In this document: piece by piece, positions 34,051-45,509 of the stretch
Position numbering within the stretch: position 1 is the stretch's first letter
Layout of the letters: every line of letters begins with the position of its first letter
Assembly: GCA_019426215.1 (NCBI GenBank)
Contig: CM033405.1
Span: 29,852,199-29,916,198 of the forward strand
Source of the DNA: Buddleja alternifolia
Lineage: Eukaryota > Streptophyta > Magnoliopsida > Lamiales > Scrophulariaceae
Reading direction: 5' to 3'
DNA: 64,000 bases
Program-made: the position numbers and the translations under genes
The notes under the pieces: model-generated
Database searches by the model: none
Told to the model about the DNA's origin: nothing
Seen by the model: the letters and a program-made list of their open reading frames with translations, nothing else

Positions 34051-34210
34051 GGGTGATTCTATGGTGGACCGAGACCATTGGTCCCGATCCACTTTTCACC
34101 ATAGGATCCCCCAATTGGGGGGGGGAGGGGGGTAATTTACTAAATTACCCTAGATCCTATGGTGAAAAGTGAATCGGGACCAATGGTCTCGGTCCATCAT
34201 AGAATTACAC
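34051..34210. mobile_element. 160-bp foldback MITE (Mutator-like) nested in the LINE
   Basis: Almost the whole element is an inverted repeat: about 56-bp arms (GGTGATTCTATGGTGGACCG... and its complement) around GGGGGGTAATTTACTAAATT. A 9-bp TSD with two mismatches, ATGGACCTC (34042-34050) and ACGAACCTC (34211-34219), suits a MULE-type insertion. Removing it restores collinear LINE protein on both sides. Confidence 0.82.
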
Positions 34211-34400
34211 ACGAACCTCTTGCCCATCCACTTTAATCGTATGTATCCCAGATTTTTGCCTTTGTTTTTTCACCATAGAATGACAAAACTTCGAATTTTA
34301 TTTATAGGCTGATTTTTTACGCCAGAATGACTCTTCCCAAGATAACGCTTGAGCGAGCTGAGCCTGTCCCTTTTTCAACTTAACAAAGTTGTCATCAAAA

Positions 34401-35007
34401 AATACGTCGGAATTTGGATTTTCACTCACTTTCTTTGTACTAAATTATGTTATTTTTACTATGAAAGCATCTCTCTCCCCGTGCCGTCCCTCTGAAATAA
34501 GTCAAAACTACTTGATTTTTAAACTTATCAAATTAGTTTTTCCTTTTAACAATTTTATTGTTACTAAAATTTCAAATCATAGTACATAAATTAAGTCATT
34601 TATTATTACACTTAAAAATATAAATTACTTTGATTGGAAAATTGTCCATTGTATATATAGTTTCAGATTGGGGAAAGTTTAAAATTTAAAATTTTAGATT
34701 TTATTTTTGATTTTCCTATCATTTTCATAAAATTGTTGTTCCAAATTTGACTTTGAATTTGTTTGCTTAAGTATAATTTGAATTCTAATGTATAGAATTA
34801 GATAGTATAGTTGATGTAACTATCATGCTCTAAGAATATCAATTGAGTATTGGGTAAAGGACAATTTTTTCTACTGAAATATGATTGACGAACAATAAGA
34901 TGGTAATTGATGGTTTTAATAGTTTAGGGGGTAGGCACCATATTTCAAGGGTGAAAATTGTGTTTAACCCTAGCTAAAATATATTATGAAATCGGGTTTT
35001 ATATAGG
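34401..35007. other. AT-rich intergenic DNA
   Basis: No gene or clear repeat was seen between the LINE and the hAT element. Confidence 0.5.
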
Positions 35008-35357
35008 AAGGATTGAAAGACGAATCAAAGTATAATAGATACTTGACTATAGCTCGATTGCTAAAAGCTCGTTTGAGCTCGGTTCGTTAACATATCAAAC
35101 CATGCCTGAACAACTTTTTCTGTTCGGTAAGTTTTGAAACTTGGCTCGAGCTCGGCTCGATTAATAAAAATTGATAAAATATGTACAAAAAAATCAAGCA
35201 AGTTGAGTTCAACTCATGTTCGGCTCGATCAAAGCTCGTTTGAATTCGGCTCGATTAACAATCAAACCAAATTCAAACATAAGGTCGAACTCTATAATAG
35301 TTCAAAATAAATTTGAATAACAACTTGACTTGTTCGACCGACTCATTTACAACCCTA
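35008..35357. mobile_element. Non-autonomous hAT element (350 bp)
   Basis: Exact 8-bp TSD TATATAGG (35000-35007, 35358-35365). The ends AAGGATTG and CAACCCTA are an eroded inverted pair. Subterminal GAGCTCGG/TTCGGCTCGA motifs resemble those of the hAT element at 2690. Confidence 0.8.
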
Positions 35358-36146
35358 TATATAGGTCCCACCATAAATGGTAATATTTGTCATGAAATAC
35401 TAAGCTTCAAGAGCTCCCTCAAGAATGGGACAATCACGAACTCATGGTAGTAGAGTTGGAACACATGTAAAATTTAATTCAGATCACATGTTGCGAAATG
35501 TTAGTTAATTTTGTATTTTGCATCGATGTATGTGCATCAAGCGCATAAAGTATTTTCTTAAATATGAAACCAACATAAATAAATACAACACAAAATAATG
35601 TTACAAGATTTTTACTCGAAACGTGTCCATTGTATGAAAAGGTTTCTCTAAACTTTGACCTTAATGTGTGGGGAGATTAAAGTAGTAGGGGTAGCCTGAT
35701 GATTGGAGCCTATAGAACAGTGTTTTGCTTTCTTAGGACAATCTTATGGCCCATCCATGTGTGCACATGTATGCCTGCTGCAATTTTGCAACCATATATC
35801 ATTAATTCCTCTTAAATGAGTGCGTACGTGAGTGATGTTTATATTTTTTTTGGCTAGTAATTGAATTGAATTTAGTCGAATAACGTATTATTTATGTGTT
35901 TTTTGAATTTTTGTCAGAGTTTTAAAAATTATGTTTGAATTTAATTTGATTGTTAAAATCGAACATAATTCAAGCTTAAGTAACTTGGTCAGATCTTTTT
36001 ACACATACTTCTATTATTTTTTAATTAATTGTGTTGAATTTGAACCAAACTTTAATCTAACATAAAAGTGTGTTCAAACTTCTTTGTTATGTTAAATGAA
36101 TCAAATTCAAATGAACTTTCAAAAATCGATCTCAAGTCAAGTATCA
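35358..36146. other. AT-rich intergenic DNA
   Basis: No gene or clear repeat was recognised. Confidence 0.5.
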
Positions 36147-36540
36147 AGGGCCTGTTTGGTTGGCTGTTTTTGGCTTCTCTTGGCGTTTTTCGGGAACAAA
36201 AAATGGGAAAACACGTTTGGTTGAGTGTTTCCAAATACCTGTTTTGCAGAATTTTGAGTCACCCAAAAGACGATTTTGGAAAACAGGTTTTAGGTGTTTT
36301 GCAGAATTCGTAGTCACCCAAGGCAAAAATTGACAGAATGTCCAAAACACGGAGTGTCAATTACTGTGCACTTATCCTCCAAATATTTCAAATATTTTAA
36401 TTAATTCAAAATATTAATTAAATAATAATAGGTGCCAAACAGGTTTTCAATAATTTTTATTCTTCAAAAACTGTTCTACAGAATCGTTCTACAAAACTGT
36501 TCTGCAAAACTAAAAAACAAAAATGTGCCAAACAGACCCC
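36147..36540. mobile_element. hAT-type MITE (GGGCCTGTTTGG family)
   Basis: Starts AGGGCCTGTTTGGTTGG and ends GCCAAACAGACCCC, a common plant hAT MITE end. The interior repeats TTTTGCAGAA and GTTCTACAAAAC. The flanking 8-mers AAGTATCA and AAGTAATT match at only five positions, so the TSD is eroded or the boundary is off by a base or two. Confidence 0.75.
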
Positions 36541-37894
36541 AAGTAATTTGATTTATTCCGAAAAAAAAAAAAAAAAGTGGTTTGATTTATTTTTTAACCC
36601 TATATTTTATGGTTGGTTGACAGATATTAGGTGGTTGGATATACAAGTGTCCTTACTTTGACATCCCTCAAATTATATGACATTTTTTGGTGCATATGAT
36701 GAGATTTTAATCCATATATATAATACCTTAATCTAATTTGTAGATCAAGTTATTAAAAATTCTATTGTAACTATTGATTTCCAAATAAATTAGTCATTAA
36801 AAGTAACCGTTGTCCATTATTGACACAAAAATGTTTACTCCTGAATCGTAACATATATAGGGATATATATTCTGATTATTATTTTTCGTTTATGCATAAT
36901 GTTTCGAATTTTTTATTTTTGGTTATTATTTTAGATGCACATCATTCATATGTAATCTTTATTAATTGTATATTTAGAAGGGAATTAATATTGGAGTTCT
37001 AAAAATTATTATAGGAGCTCCACTCTTATTCTCCTCTCTAAGAAAATGAAAGAAATACCTATTAATGAACAATTGCCAATATTTGAATTTCATTTTTTTT
37101 GTCACCATATACACCACCATACTGTCAAATACTTTTAATGCTTGATATAGATAATAAAAAAAAATAGGATCTCTTTTTAATTTATCTCAATAATTATGTC
37201 AAATTAATATATTTATGAATAGCATAATATTGTTAAAAAAGTTATACAAGAACAAAATTATTCATCAAGATTGTTAAATTAGAATTAAATATGATTTTTT
37301 TATGTATTCAAATATGAAATTAATATCTATTTCTTGCATGTTGCATGAAAAATTGCTTAGTACTAATTATAACTTCTTTTTTTTTTGTAAAGACTAATTT
37401 GTATTACTATTTATGCGTGATAGTGTTGGTGAATTGCACTTATCGATCAAACAAAAAACAAAAAGTTCTTTAATATAAAATAATATAGAATAAGTGAAGT
37501 GAATCAATTAATGTTCAATTTGTTTTCTTTGTTCTTTTATATTATAATTGTCATTATCAAAATTTACATGGTATTACTTTTTTTTGTTCCAGTGATACTT
37601 TGCATTTAATTAATTCTTCTAATTCATATTTTAATTAATTAATTTTTCTTTAAAATAGTGAAGAAAATATTTATAATATGATAATAGCTTGTTTTGATTG
37701 TATAAGGTAGTTTTAAGATTTAAGGGTATTCATGTCATATTAAAATGTAAAAATTAAATTTGAAGCTCTTATAGTAATTTTTGGAGTGCTAATAACATTC
37801 TCCTATTTAGAAAATTGTTTTATACACTTCGTATTCCTCCACAACATAAATACAAAGTTTATTTGGGTGGAAAACCATAACAAGAAAAAATCAT
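36541..37894. other. AT-rich intergenic DNA
   Basis: No gene or clear repeat was recognised on either strand. Confidence 0.5.
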
Positions 37895-38085
37895 CACTAC
37901 AACAAAATATAATATTAGTGATAATATCTAAATTATCACTAACTATACGTAATGAGTTACAATAATTTTTGTTTTGTCACAATAATGATTTTTAGTGCCA
38001 CTTTTTTTTTTTTTTTAAGTTATGTCGCATATTTAACGACAATTTAGTGACAACATAAATAGAGTGACAATTGACTTAATTAATT
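37895..38085. mobile_element. CACTA element, one end only
   Basis: CACTACAACAAAATATAAT followed by alternating AGTGATAA/TTTGTCAC/AGTGACAA motifs matches the right end of the CACTA MITE at 33087-33542 in inverted orientation. The opposite terminus was not found, so this is a truncated relative. Confidence 0.65.
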
Positions 38086-38389
38086 AATTTTAATTCATAA
38101 AACTTTTCATATACTTTTATTTATATACAAGCATTAGACGTGCATTATCGATTCAGTATAAAATATCCTGATGAACATGCAAAGGAATGAGTATTTCGTG
38201 CCAAGCGAACCAGTCCAAATTTCCATCGGATTATTGACTAAAACTTTCTATTACACGCATAAATATGCAATAACCATATATATAGGTTGTTAGCATGTGA
38301 AGAGATAAATCCCTATAATTTTTGTAGCATGAATTGTTACATGACAGAAGGTTTGAATGATAAACCCATAAATGAATTTATATATTATA

Positions 38390-39235
38390 GGGTTAATTAC
38401 ACTAATCACCCCTCTCTTATTTAGTGTAATTGCAATCTAGTCCACTTATTTGTAGTCCATAACAAACACTCCTCTTATAATAAAACTATACATTTACCCC
38501 CATCTGACTAACTGCTATTAGTCATACGTAACAGAAAATATAAGATGTCAATCTTACCCTTGTTTTTAAAAAAATTAAATTAAAAGGGTTAATTACATTA
38601 ACACCCTTCTTATTTTGTGTAATTACAATGCAGTCTGCTTTATTGGATCATGTAACAGACATCCCCCTCTTATAATAAAACCTTACATTCACCCCTACGA
38701 CTAACTTCCGCTACTTTTTTTCTTTCTTTTTTTAATATTTTTTCATAATAACTTTTTGAAATCTTTTTTATTAAAACCTTATATATATTTGTTTTCTTTC
38801 AATTTTTTTTAATTTTGTAATTAATTTCATATTTTTTTGACAACTTACTAATTTAAATTTATTGTTGATCCTAAAATAAATCGAAACCCGGTAGATGTTT
38901 TCATTTTTTAGAAATAATCGAATTGGCATAAATCGAATTTTTGCACTTCATTATCAAAATGTATATAAATCATTACGAAATATTTTATTTAAAACTAAAT
39001 TGAAAGTTACAACGAAATCCTCTTTACTATGAAAAATTACATTCACCCCCTCAAGGGCAAAATAGGAAATTTAGAAAATATGTTTTGATAATCTCAGCAA
39101 ATTTCATTAGTTTTTTGACGGAAGGGGGGCGATTGTGATGTTTTATTATAAGATGGATCTATTTGTTATGTGCTTAAAATAAATGGACTGAACTGAAATT
39201 ATATTAAATAAGAGGGGTAGTTAGTTTAATTAACC
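38390..39235. mobile_element. Long-TIR repeat element, copy 1
   Basis: Ends GGGTTAATTACACTAATCAC and TAGTTAGTTTAATTAACC, inverted repeats of about 40 bp that include CCCCTCTCTTATTTA/TAAATAAGAGGGG. An internal direct repeat restarts near 38585 (GGGTTAATTACATTAACACC). A second, more diverged copy lies at about 60620-61830. No coding region and no convincing TSD, so the superfamily is open. Confidence 0.7.
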
Positions 39236-42021
39236 AATTATTACATATTTATATAGAATTAGGATTATGTCACAATCTCCGTACAATGTATCAACAGTTT
39301 GGATATAGAATATTTGAAATGAGGATAACCGTAAATCTCGGGGGTTCACTCGTTACTCGAAATGCATGGTCCACATTGTCAAACATCTTATAATTGTACT
39401 TCTGTTTTCGGCTACATAAGAAATTATGGGGGTAGAGAGGAAAAGTATGAATTTCTAGAAAAATAATTAGTTTGAAAGTAACAATTTTTCTAAGTTTTCA
39501 TGCTTTTGGTATTTACATGAAGGTTTCCTATTGATCCGGGTCGAATTTATTTCAATAAATCGAATAATTCTAGTCTGAATCGATTTCCAGTTCCTAGCGC
39601 AATGTGTGAGATTGACTTGAAAATTGAATATCATTGGAAACGTTAGATTGGATTCTAATGACTCCAATAATCAAGTCAATATATATATGTTTGAAGATCA
39701 GAACAATATATAAATGTTTTGAAATAATTATTCAAACTTGCATATTTGGATGAGATAAATCAAGGAGTATTTATAAGTTCAGTGCTTGCTTTCTAGTGCA
39801 CAAATGTGCAATTTTTACTATGTGGAGCATGAGCGGGTATAGTTTTTGCTTGGCAGACCTTGTACTATTTGGCTAGTATAGTTTTAGGGCATCCCGTGAA
39901 CAAAAAGTATGAGGTTAAATGACCCATATTGCCTACACATTAAAAGAATATTTTCACTTTCACAATTTGTATCTAAAGTAGCGAAACCTCTATGCTAAAT
40001 TTATTTGAAAATTTCAATTTCAACTAGAAACCAAAATCTTGGTCCCGTTCCCAATTTTTGCGATTGGCCAAGTATGATTCTTGAAATTATCATGAAAATA
40101 AATTAACATATTTCATTGTCAAATAAATGAAATAAGAGCACATGACCATGAAGCAAAAAAAAAATAAAAAAATAAAAATACTATATAGTATTTGCTCAAA
40201 AATAAAATGTACTTTAAAAGAGCCAACAATCACAGCTAGCTCACAATGCTATAGTTATAAAACAAATTCCATGTGATGACCATGTGACCACTTCTCTTTC
40301 TCCCTAAATCAATGCCCTAAGAATAATTATTTATGTATTTTTCCCTCTTTTGGGACCCATTTTTCTTCCTTCTCTTCTTCCCCTTGTTTTCCGGATCATG
40401 ACAAATTCCACTTTTTCTTTTTAGTTCATCGCCAATCCTTAATTTGGCTTATCTAAAGCAATAAAAGTTTCAAAAATGGATAATAAGGTTATAACATGTG
40501 ACTAAGTGCATAAATATATCATGTTAGTTATATACTAAAACTCTCTTATAAATGAATATGGAGTAATTTAATAACCTATAACCTTTACTTTACTTAAATG
40601 CTCCTACACTAGTAAAAATGGCTAAATAGGACTAAAGTTCTTGTATTTTACTGTGAGACGTATTGACTAGAGACCTGAATTGAATCTCAAATTAGATAGT
40701 AGATCTTTTACTACATGCTCCTCTAGGTTCGTGAAATTCGACGTCCTTGAGATTAGATGATAAATTCATAGCCTATGAATACACATTAAATTTCACGTCC
40801 TTGAGATTAGATGATAAATTCTTAACCTATGAATACACATTAATTTACGTTATTCAGTCCATAGGCAAATTTCGTTGTAAAGAAATTTTTGACCTAATAA
40901 TAGTACATGTATTGATTTGATTGTAGGTGGATCATCATTAAGATTTCACCCTATGAACCTAATAAACTTGTGTATTCATACAGTTGCTAGTATTAAATAA
41001 TTAAGAGAGATTGGTTAGACTCATCAATTAAAAAGTCTTTATCGGATCAACCATCCGAATCAAGATAAAATAATATGACCATTCATTTATTTTAAGATCT
41101 TATATACATTTAGAAAAATATGTATGATAAACAATACGCAAGATGGGATTTTACTTCGATAAGAATGAAGATAACAGATTGGTGCTTGCCTTTATGTCGA
41201 CGACAGTTGATTTGAGGTTGATGTCGATTTAATTAAAATAACTAGCTAAACTAAAATTTAATCCAAAAGGACCAAAACTATCTTTTTTTAATTAATTTTA
41301 AATGAATAACGTCCAACCTTCTATTTAACTGTTTTCTTTATCTTTTTTCACTCTCTTGAAAATATTTTTTTTCCCCCTTCCACCTCTTGTTAGTTGTATC
41401 ACCTTTGACGATAATTTTATCTTAGTAAATCTCATGAATCATGCCTTTCCCATTATTAATTGAGAAATCTCATGTATCATCGAAAAAGTATTTACACTTT
41501 GTTTAAGTTGACCTTGATTCATTTGAAATTATTAGTTTATGTATGACAAATAGAGTTCGGAGACGGAATATTATGTGTATATTATGTATTGTATGATATA
41601 ATGTAAAAAGTGATTACAATACCAACTCGATTCAAACAATATATATGACCAAAAGAAGTCTGCGCCTAATTAAAATGGGTCATACATAACTATACACTAA
41701 CAATGACAAACTCTACTAGCCTATATGTTATATTCACATGATCGATATTGATTATCCCAAATTTTGGAATTTTGAGAAATCTTGAGCCAAAAGAAATAGA
41801 AAACTCAATCTATTGCGCTTCTTAGATAACCATTCACGGATTCAAATATGAGAAAAAAGAGAAAACTAGTAATTGATCTTAAAAGCTTCTAGAACTCTAT
41901 CGTTATAATTACAATCGTTCATACTTTACATATGTCCTGTCATATGATTATCCCAATTAGTTTTGAAATCTTACAAACCACTAGTAAGAATAGAAACCTT
42001 CAAGTGCTACTTTTTTTTTTT
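39236..42021. other. AT-rich intergenic DNA with a two-copy tandem repeat
   Basis: No gene was recognised. A roughly 55-bp unit (ACGTCCTTGAGATTAGATGA followed by TAAATTC) occurs twice in tandem at about 40741-40850. Confidence 0.55.
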
Positions 42022-42270
42022 TTTGGGAAAATGACACACATGCCCCCACTTATTGTACCGTAATTACCATAAAATTTCTCTCTTTCTTTCTTGTTAAGAT
42101 ATTTCTTACAATTACACCCCTTCTACGTTTAAATTTTTTTACAATTTTACTCCATGTAAACTCAACAACTAGACCACTTGGGCAGGAGTGTATTGGTAGG
42201 TTTAGATAAATGAGGGAGATTTTGATAATTACGTACACAATAAGTTAGAGGTCTGTGTTTTATTTTCCTT
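42022..42270. mobile_element. MITE with about 55-bp inverted repeats
   Basis: Left arm CACACATGCCCCCACTTATT with GTAATTACCATAAAATTTC; right arm, reverse-complemented, reads CACAGACCTCTAACTTATTG with GTAATTATCAAAATCTCC. The intervening 130 bp are noncoding. The TSD is not clear because the flanks are homopolymer-rich. Confidence 0.65.
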
Positions 42271-42540
42271 CCTTATTTTTTCTTTTTTCTTGAGACATGC
42301 ATTTTGGTTGTTATTGGCCCTTTAAACCTCTACCCTATCCCAAAGGAAAGCTCCAAATGTATCCATGATAAACAAAACTAATTCAATTTTGGCAAGAATT
42401 TTGGCAAGTTTAGAAACTTTTGTTTCTTATATACATTGTGTTTGTGTTGTCACACAATAAGCTACACATGTTAATTAGGTTTACATTCCATCAAAAGAGA
42501 AGACTAATAATTTTTCTTTATAATATATACATATATGTAC

Positions 42541-42550
42541 ACATATATAT

Positions 42551-42584
<34 letters not shown>

Positions 42585-42589
42585 ATATA
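42541..42589. repeat. (TA)n microsatellite
   Basis: TA/TATG dinucleotide run upstream of the HLH gene. Confidence 0.9.
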
Positions 42590-42599
42590 ATCAGCCCAA

Positions 42600-43199
42600 A
42601 AAATTTTCAATATATTCTCTTTAGGGTTTTGACATGCGGGCCATCAACTTGCATGTGCCCGCATGTGCTGTGTCTTTCTCTCATTGGCCCACCACCAACC
42701 CCTTATAACTTTCACCAAATAAATTTCCTTTTATTCACTTTCAATTCCTCTCTTTCTATGTGTATCTAAACTTCTTCACTTCTTTCGCTCGATCCCCAAT
42801 AAATTATTTTTATTTTAATTAATTCTTCTGCAATTTTACAATTTTCCAGTGAAGAATTGCACCTGGAATTCAGCTCTTCACTTCGATGAAATCAAGGTAT
42901 ATGTGCTAGCTAGTTCATTAATAATGTAAAATTTAATTTATATCATGCTAATTTTGTAATCCTTTTCAATAGAATTATCACTAAATTATTCCAATTTTCT
43001 TTATCAATGATTTTAAGTTATCTGTTTCTTTGGAAAAACATTTATGCTTAATATATTCAAACTAATTAAATTAATTGCATTATCACTTCCTAAAAATAGT
43101 TTTTTTATTTTTTATTTTCTTGAAAAAATCTTTATTAATTCATCATGTTCTTACTATACATATATTTATATTTCTTCCTTTCTGAATCATTTCTACAGA
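42600..43199 (+). promoter_or_regulatory. Promoter, 5' leader and leader intron of the HLH gene
   Basis: A CT-rich leader (about 42720-42800) precedes an exon ending ATGAAATCAAG at 42896. Donor GTATAT at 42897 and acceptor TTCTACAG ending at 43198 give a 302-bp intron just two bases from the start codon. The intron is inferred from splice consensus. TTATAA near 42703 is a weak TATA candidate. Confidence 0.6.
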
Positions 43200-43751
43200 A
43201 TGCAGAATTCATCAACATTGCTCAAACAAGATTTCCTCAAGAAATGGATAAAGGGTCTCCAAATATACACCAATTTCAAAAAAGCAAAAACCATGAGCAT
43301 TTTCGAAAGAAAAAAGGCCATAAAATTATCAGCAGATGTAGCCATGGCTTCAACCCGTAATCCAATGACTCGTTGGAGCAGAGCAGTGATGGCCAACGTT
43401 CCCACAGACGACGACAACGCTAGCAAAATCCTCGTCGAACAATTATCTGGCCGAAAAATAGAGAAAAAGGCTTTGATCACATGCAGTAGGAAGATTTTGA
43501 GACGGAGCCGAATAAAGGCAAGAAGAGTTGTACGTAAGAGTACTGTCAAAGCAAGCTCCATCGCGAAGAAACTGGTGAAAAATCGAACAAGAGTGCTTAA
43601 AAGACTTGTACCTGGTGGAGAAGAAATGGATGAAATTTGTTTGATTAAAGAAACCCTAGATTATATACTTTCTTTGAGAGTTCAGGTTGATGTTATGAGA
43701 CATCTTGCTCTTGCTGCTGAGAGGTTGGATCCTTCAGAAAGGGTGTTGTAA
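43200..43751 (+). CDS. IBH1-like atypical HLH transcription regulator
   Basis: 183-residue protein resembling plant IBH1-LIKE proteins, nuclear HLH regulators that do not bind DNA well and act by dimerising with bHLH activators in brassinosteroid and gibberellin growth control. The N-terminal motif LLKQDFLKKWIKGLQI (residues 7-22), ERKKAIKLSADVAMASTRN (36-54) and WSRA (59-62) are family signatures. A basic Arg/Lys stretch covers about 98-131. The HLH region at about 128-172 includes RTRVLKRLVPGGEEMD and LIKETLDYILSLRVQVDVM. The start at 43200 is preferred over an in-frame ATG at 43044, because the extra 52 residues are hydrophobic, unlike the family, and lie within the inferred leader intron. 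Intact and probably functional. Confidence 0.88.
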   Translation: MQNSSTLLKQDFLKKWIKGLQIYTNFKKAKTMSIFERKKAIKLSADVAMASTRNPMTRWSRAVMANVPTDDDNASKILVEQLSGRKIEKKALITCSRKILRRSRIKARRVVRKSTVKASSIAKKLVKNRTRVLKRLVPGGEEMDEICLIKETLDYILSLRVQVDVMRHLALAAERLDPSERVL

Positions 43752-44797
43752 TTTGTTATTGTTGTTTATATTTATTTATTTTTAAGTGTTTTTTTTTTTT
43801 TTTTTTATGTTTAGATAATGAAGAAGGAGGTACATGCTGTAAGTAGCATGTAAGTATATATATGTACATATGAAGAGTATTTCAGGTCAATTATATATAA
43901 GTTAATTCGAAGGTTTTAATTGGCTGGCTTTTATTGTTTTGTGTGTACATGTGTGTAAATTTAACACAAAAAACAATGATGAAGATGGCAATGGAGATAT
44001 ACTATAGTAGAATCTTATTTCAGTTTGGTGTCATTTTCTCTAATATACATAAATGGATTTTTTGCTAGAATTAAGATGTAAGTTTAATGTGTTTTTCTGG
44101 TCTGATATTTCTAAGCAAATATTATACATAACTATGTAACAAAATAAATGTTGGTAATTAAACTCTATCTATTCATGCATTTTGCTTGATTGACATAGAT
44201 TTGGCTTTAAAAATCACTTCTCGCAAAGCCTAAAGAGCCAATGTGACTGAATTAAAGAAGCAAAATTGAGGTTTGGGTCCTACTTAGGGGGAATTTTTTT
44301 GCCATATATATGTCTATTTTTACGGTGGTTGATTTTTGTTAATCATTCATTATTAATTATTTTTTATTGTATTATGCATGATATTGAGATGTGTTTGGTC
44401 ATAAAAGCCTATAAAAAGGTCTTGTTATAATTAAAACATTGTACTCATGGCTACACGCTTGTCGTCTTATTCATATCAGTGCCCAACAACTCAAGTAAGT
44501 ATAAGTATTCACGTAAAATTTATTATATATACATATAAATGATTATGACTATATCTGAATTTGAAAATTCCAGATTCTACAAAGATAGCAATTAAACAAG
44601 ATTTAACTCCGGCACTGCCTTTGCTGGATTGGTTCTCCCTGAACTCTTTAGCATGAATATTACAATAGATAGGACCTATTTATATACTTAATTTAATATT
44701 GGGCCGGTGTATGCAAGAACTTTCCTTATTCTTTATCTTCTATGTCTATTGATTGAATTACATGTAAGGCATGAACGATACCGCCTTTGAACATAGC
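43752..44797. other. 3' flank of the HLH gene, intergenic
   Basis: Begins with a T-rich probable 3' UTR. No other gene or repeat was recognised before the Copia element. Confidence 0.5.
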
Positions 44798-44802
44798 TGG
44801 AC

Positions 44803-45037
44803 TGTTATTCTTCATAATTCCACATTGAATTGAAAAGAGAAGATCAGAAATGGAGAGAATTTTCTTGTATTCTATATTGATCAAAAGTATGCAGCATACA
44901 ACTACAAATTGCTATTTATAGAGAAGAGAAAACAGAAAAGGAAAGCCTGCTTAACATCTAAGCTAACCTCTAACTAATTTGGTTTACTAACTGCATAATT
45001 ACCAAAACTACCCTTAGATATTTACAATACTTTAATA
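44803..45037 (-). repeat. Copia LTR (3' LTR)
   Basis: 235 bp. Read on the minus strand it carries CTCTATAAATAGC, a TATA box. It ends in AACA but begins TATTAAAG rather than the usual TG. Confidence 0.92.
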
Positions 45038-45052
45038 ATCCCCCTCAAATGG
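45038..45052 (-). promoter_or_regulatory. Copia polypurine tract
   Basis: Minus strand ATTTGAGGGGGAT adjoins the 3' LTR. Confidence 0.82.
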
Positions 45053-45509
45053 GAGTTTGTAACATGTTACAAATGCCCAACTTGCCAAGGTAAAGTTGCA
45101 TCTGAGCCCTCCCAAGTGCTTTTGTGAATAAGTCTGCCAACTGCATTTTTGTATGGATATAGCTCGGGTCAATCATTCCTTCTTGAAGTTTCTCTCTTAC
45201 TAGGTGACAATCTAACTCTATGTGCTTTGTCTGTTCATGGTACACAGGATTTGAAGCAATGTGTAAAGCCGCTTGGCTATCACAAGCCAAAGGCACTGGA
45301 GTCATCCCTTCTACATTCAATTCTTTTAGCAAGTTCAAGATCCATGTCAACTCACAACACACTGATGCCATAGACCTATACTCTGATTTAGCTGATGATC
45401 GAGAAACTGTGGTCTGCTTCTTGGTCTTCCAGGAGATGAGTGCTTCACCTAATTTCACACAATAACCGATTATAGATCTCCTGGTCATAGGATGCCCAAT
45501 CTGCATCAC
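45045..45509 (-). pseudogene. Copia RNase H C-terminal part
   Basis: Contains SIIGYCVKLGEALISWKTKK, SSAKSEYRSMA, ACDSQAALHIASNPVYHEQT and LADLFTKAL, the conserved Copia RNase H end. It overlaps the reverse transcriptase frame by 65 bases owing to the frameshift and ends just before the polypurine tract. Confidence 0.9.

Larger units (their letters stand above)
31356..34400 (-). pseudogene. LINE (L1-type) retrotransposon pol remnant
   Basis: Degenerate minus-strand LINE, N to C. Linker before RT (QAQLAQALSWEESFWRKKSA, about 34400-34210). RT start (VELKVVFSIHKDSVAGMDF, 33945-33760, then TTVVLIPK). RT catalytic motif RLAYADDVIVFF (32936-32646). Post-RT region (HLLQVLKPP and AFSFELWWCLRTSNSF, about 32640-32100). 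RNase-H-like start NVRWLKPFTPWCKIVV (31664-31356). Stops and frameshifts are frequent. Two DNA elements are nested inside: a CACTA MITE (33087-33542) and a foldback MITE (34051-34210). LINEs copy themselves by target-primed reverse transcription; the 5' part is missing here. Confidence 0.85.

Noticed and set aside
36068..36350. Short frames on both strands near 36.1-36.35 kb
   Set aside because: They fall across the hAT MITE at 36147-36540 and have no protein similarity.
43044..43199. Longer N-terminus for the HLH protein starting at 43044
   Set aside because: The extra residues are hydrophobic and low complexity, unlike the family, and lie inside a probable leader intron ending TTCTACAG.
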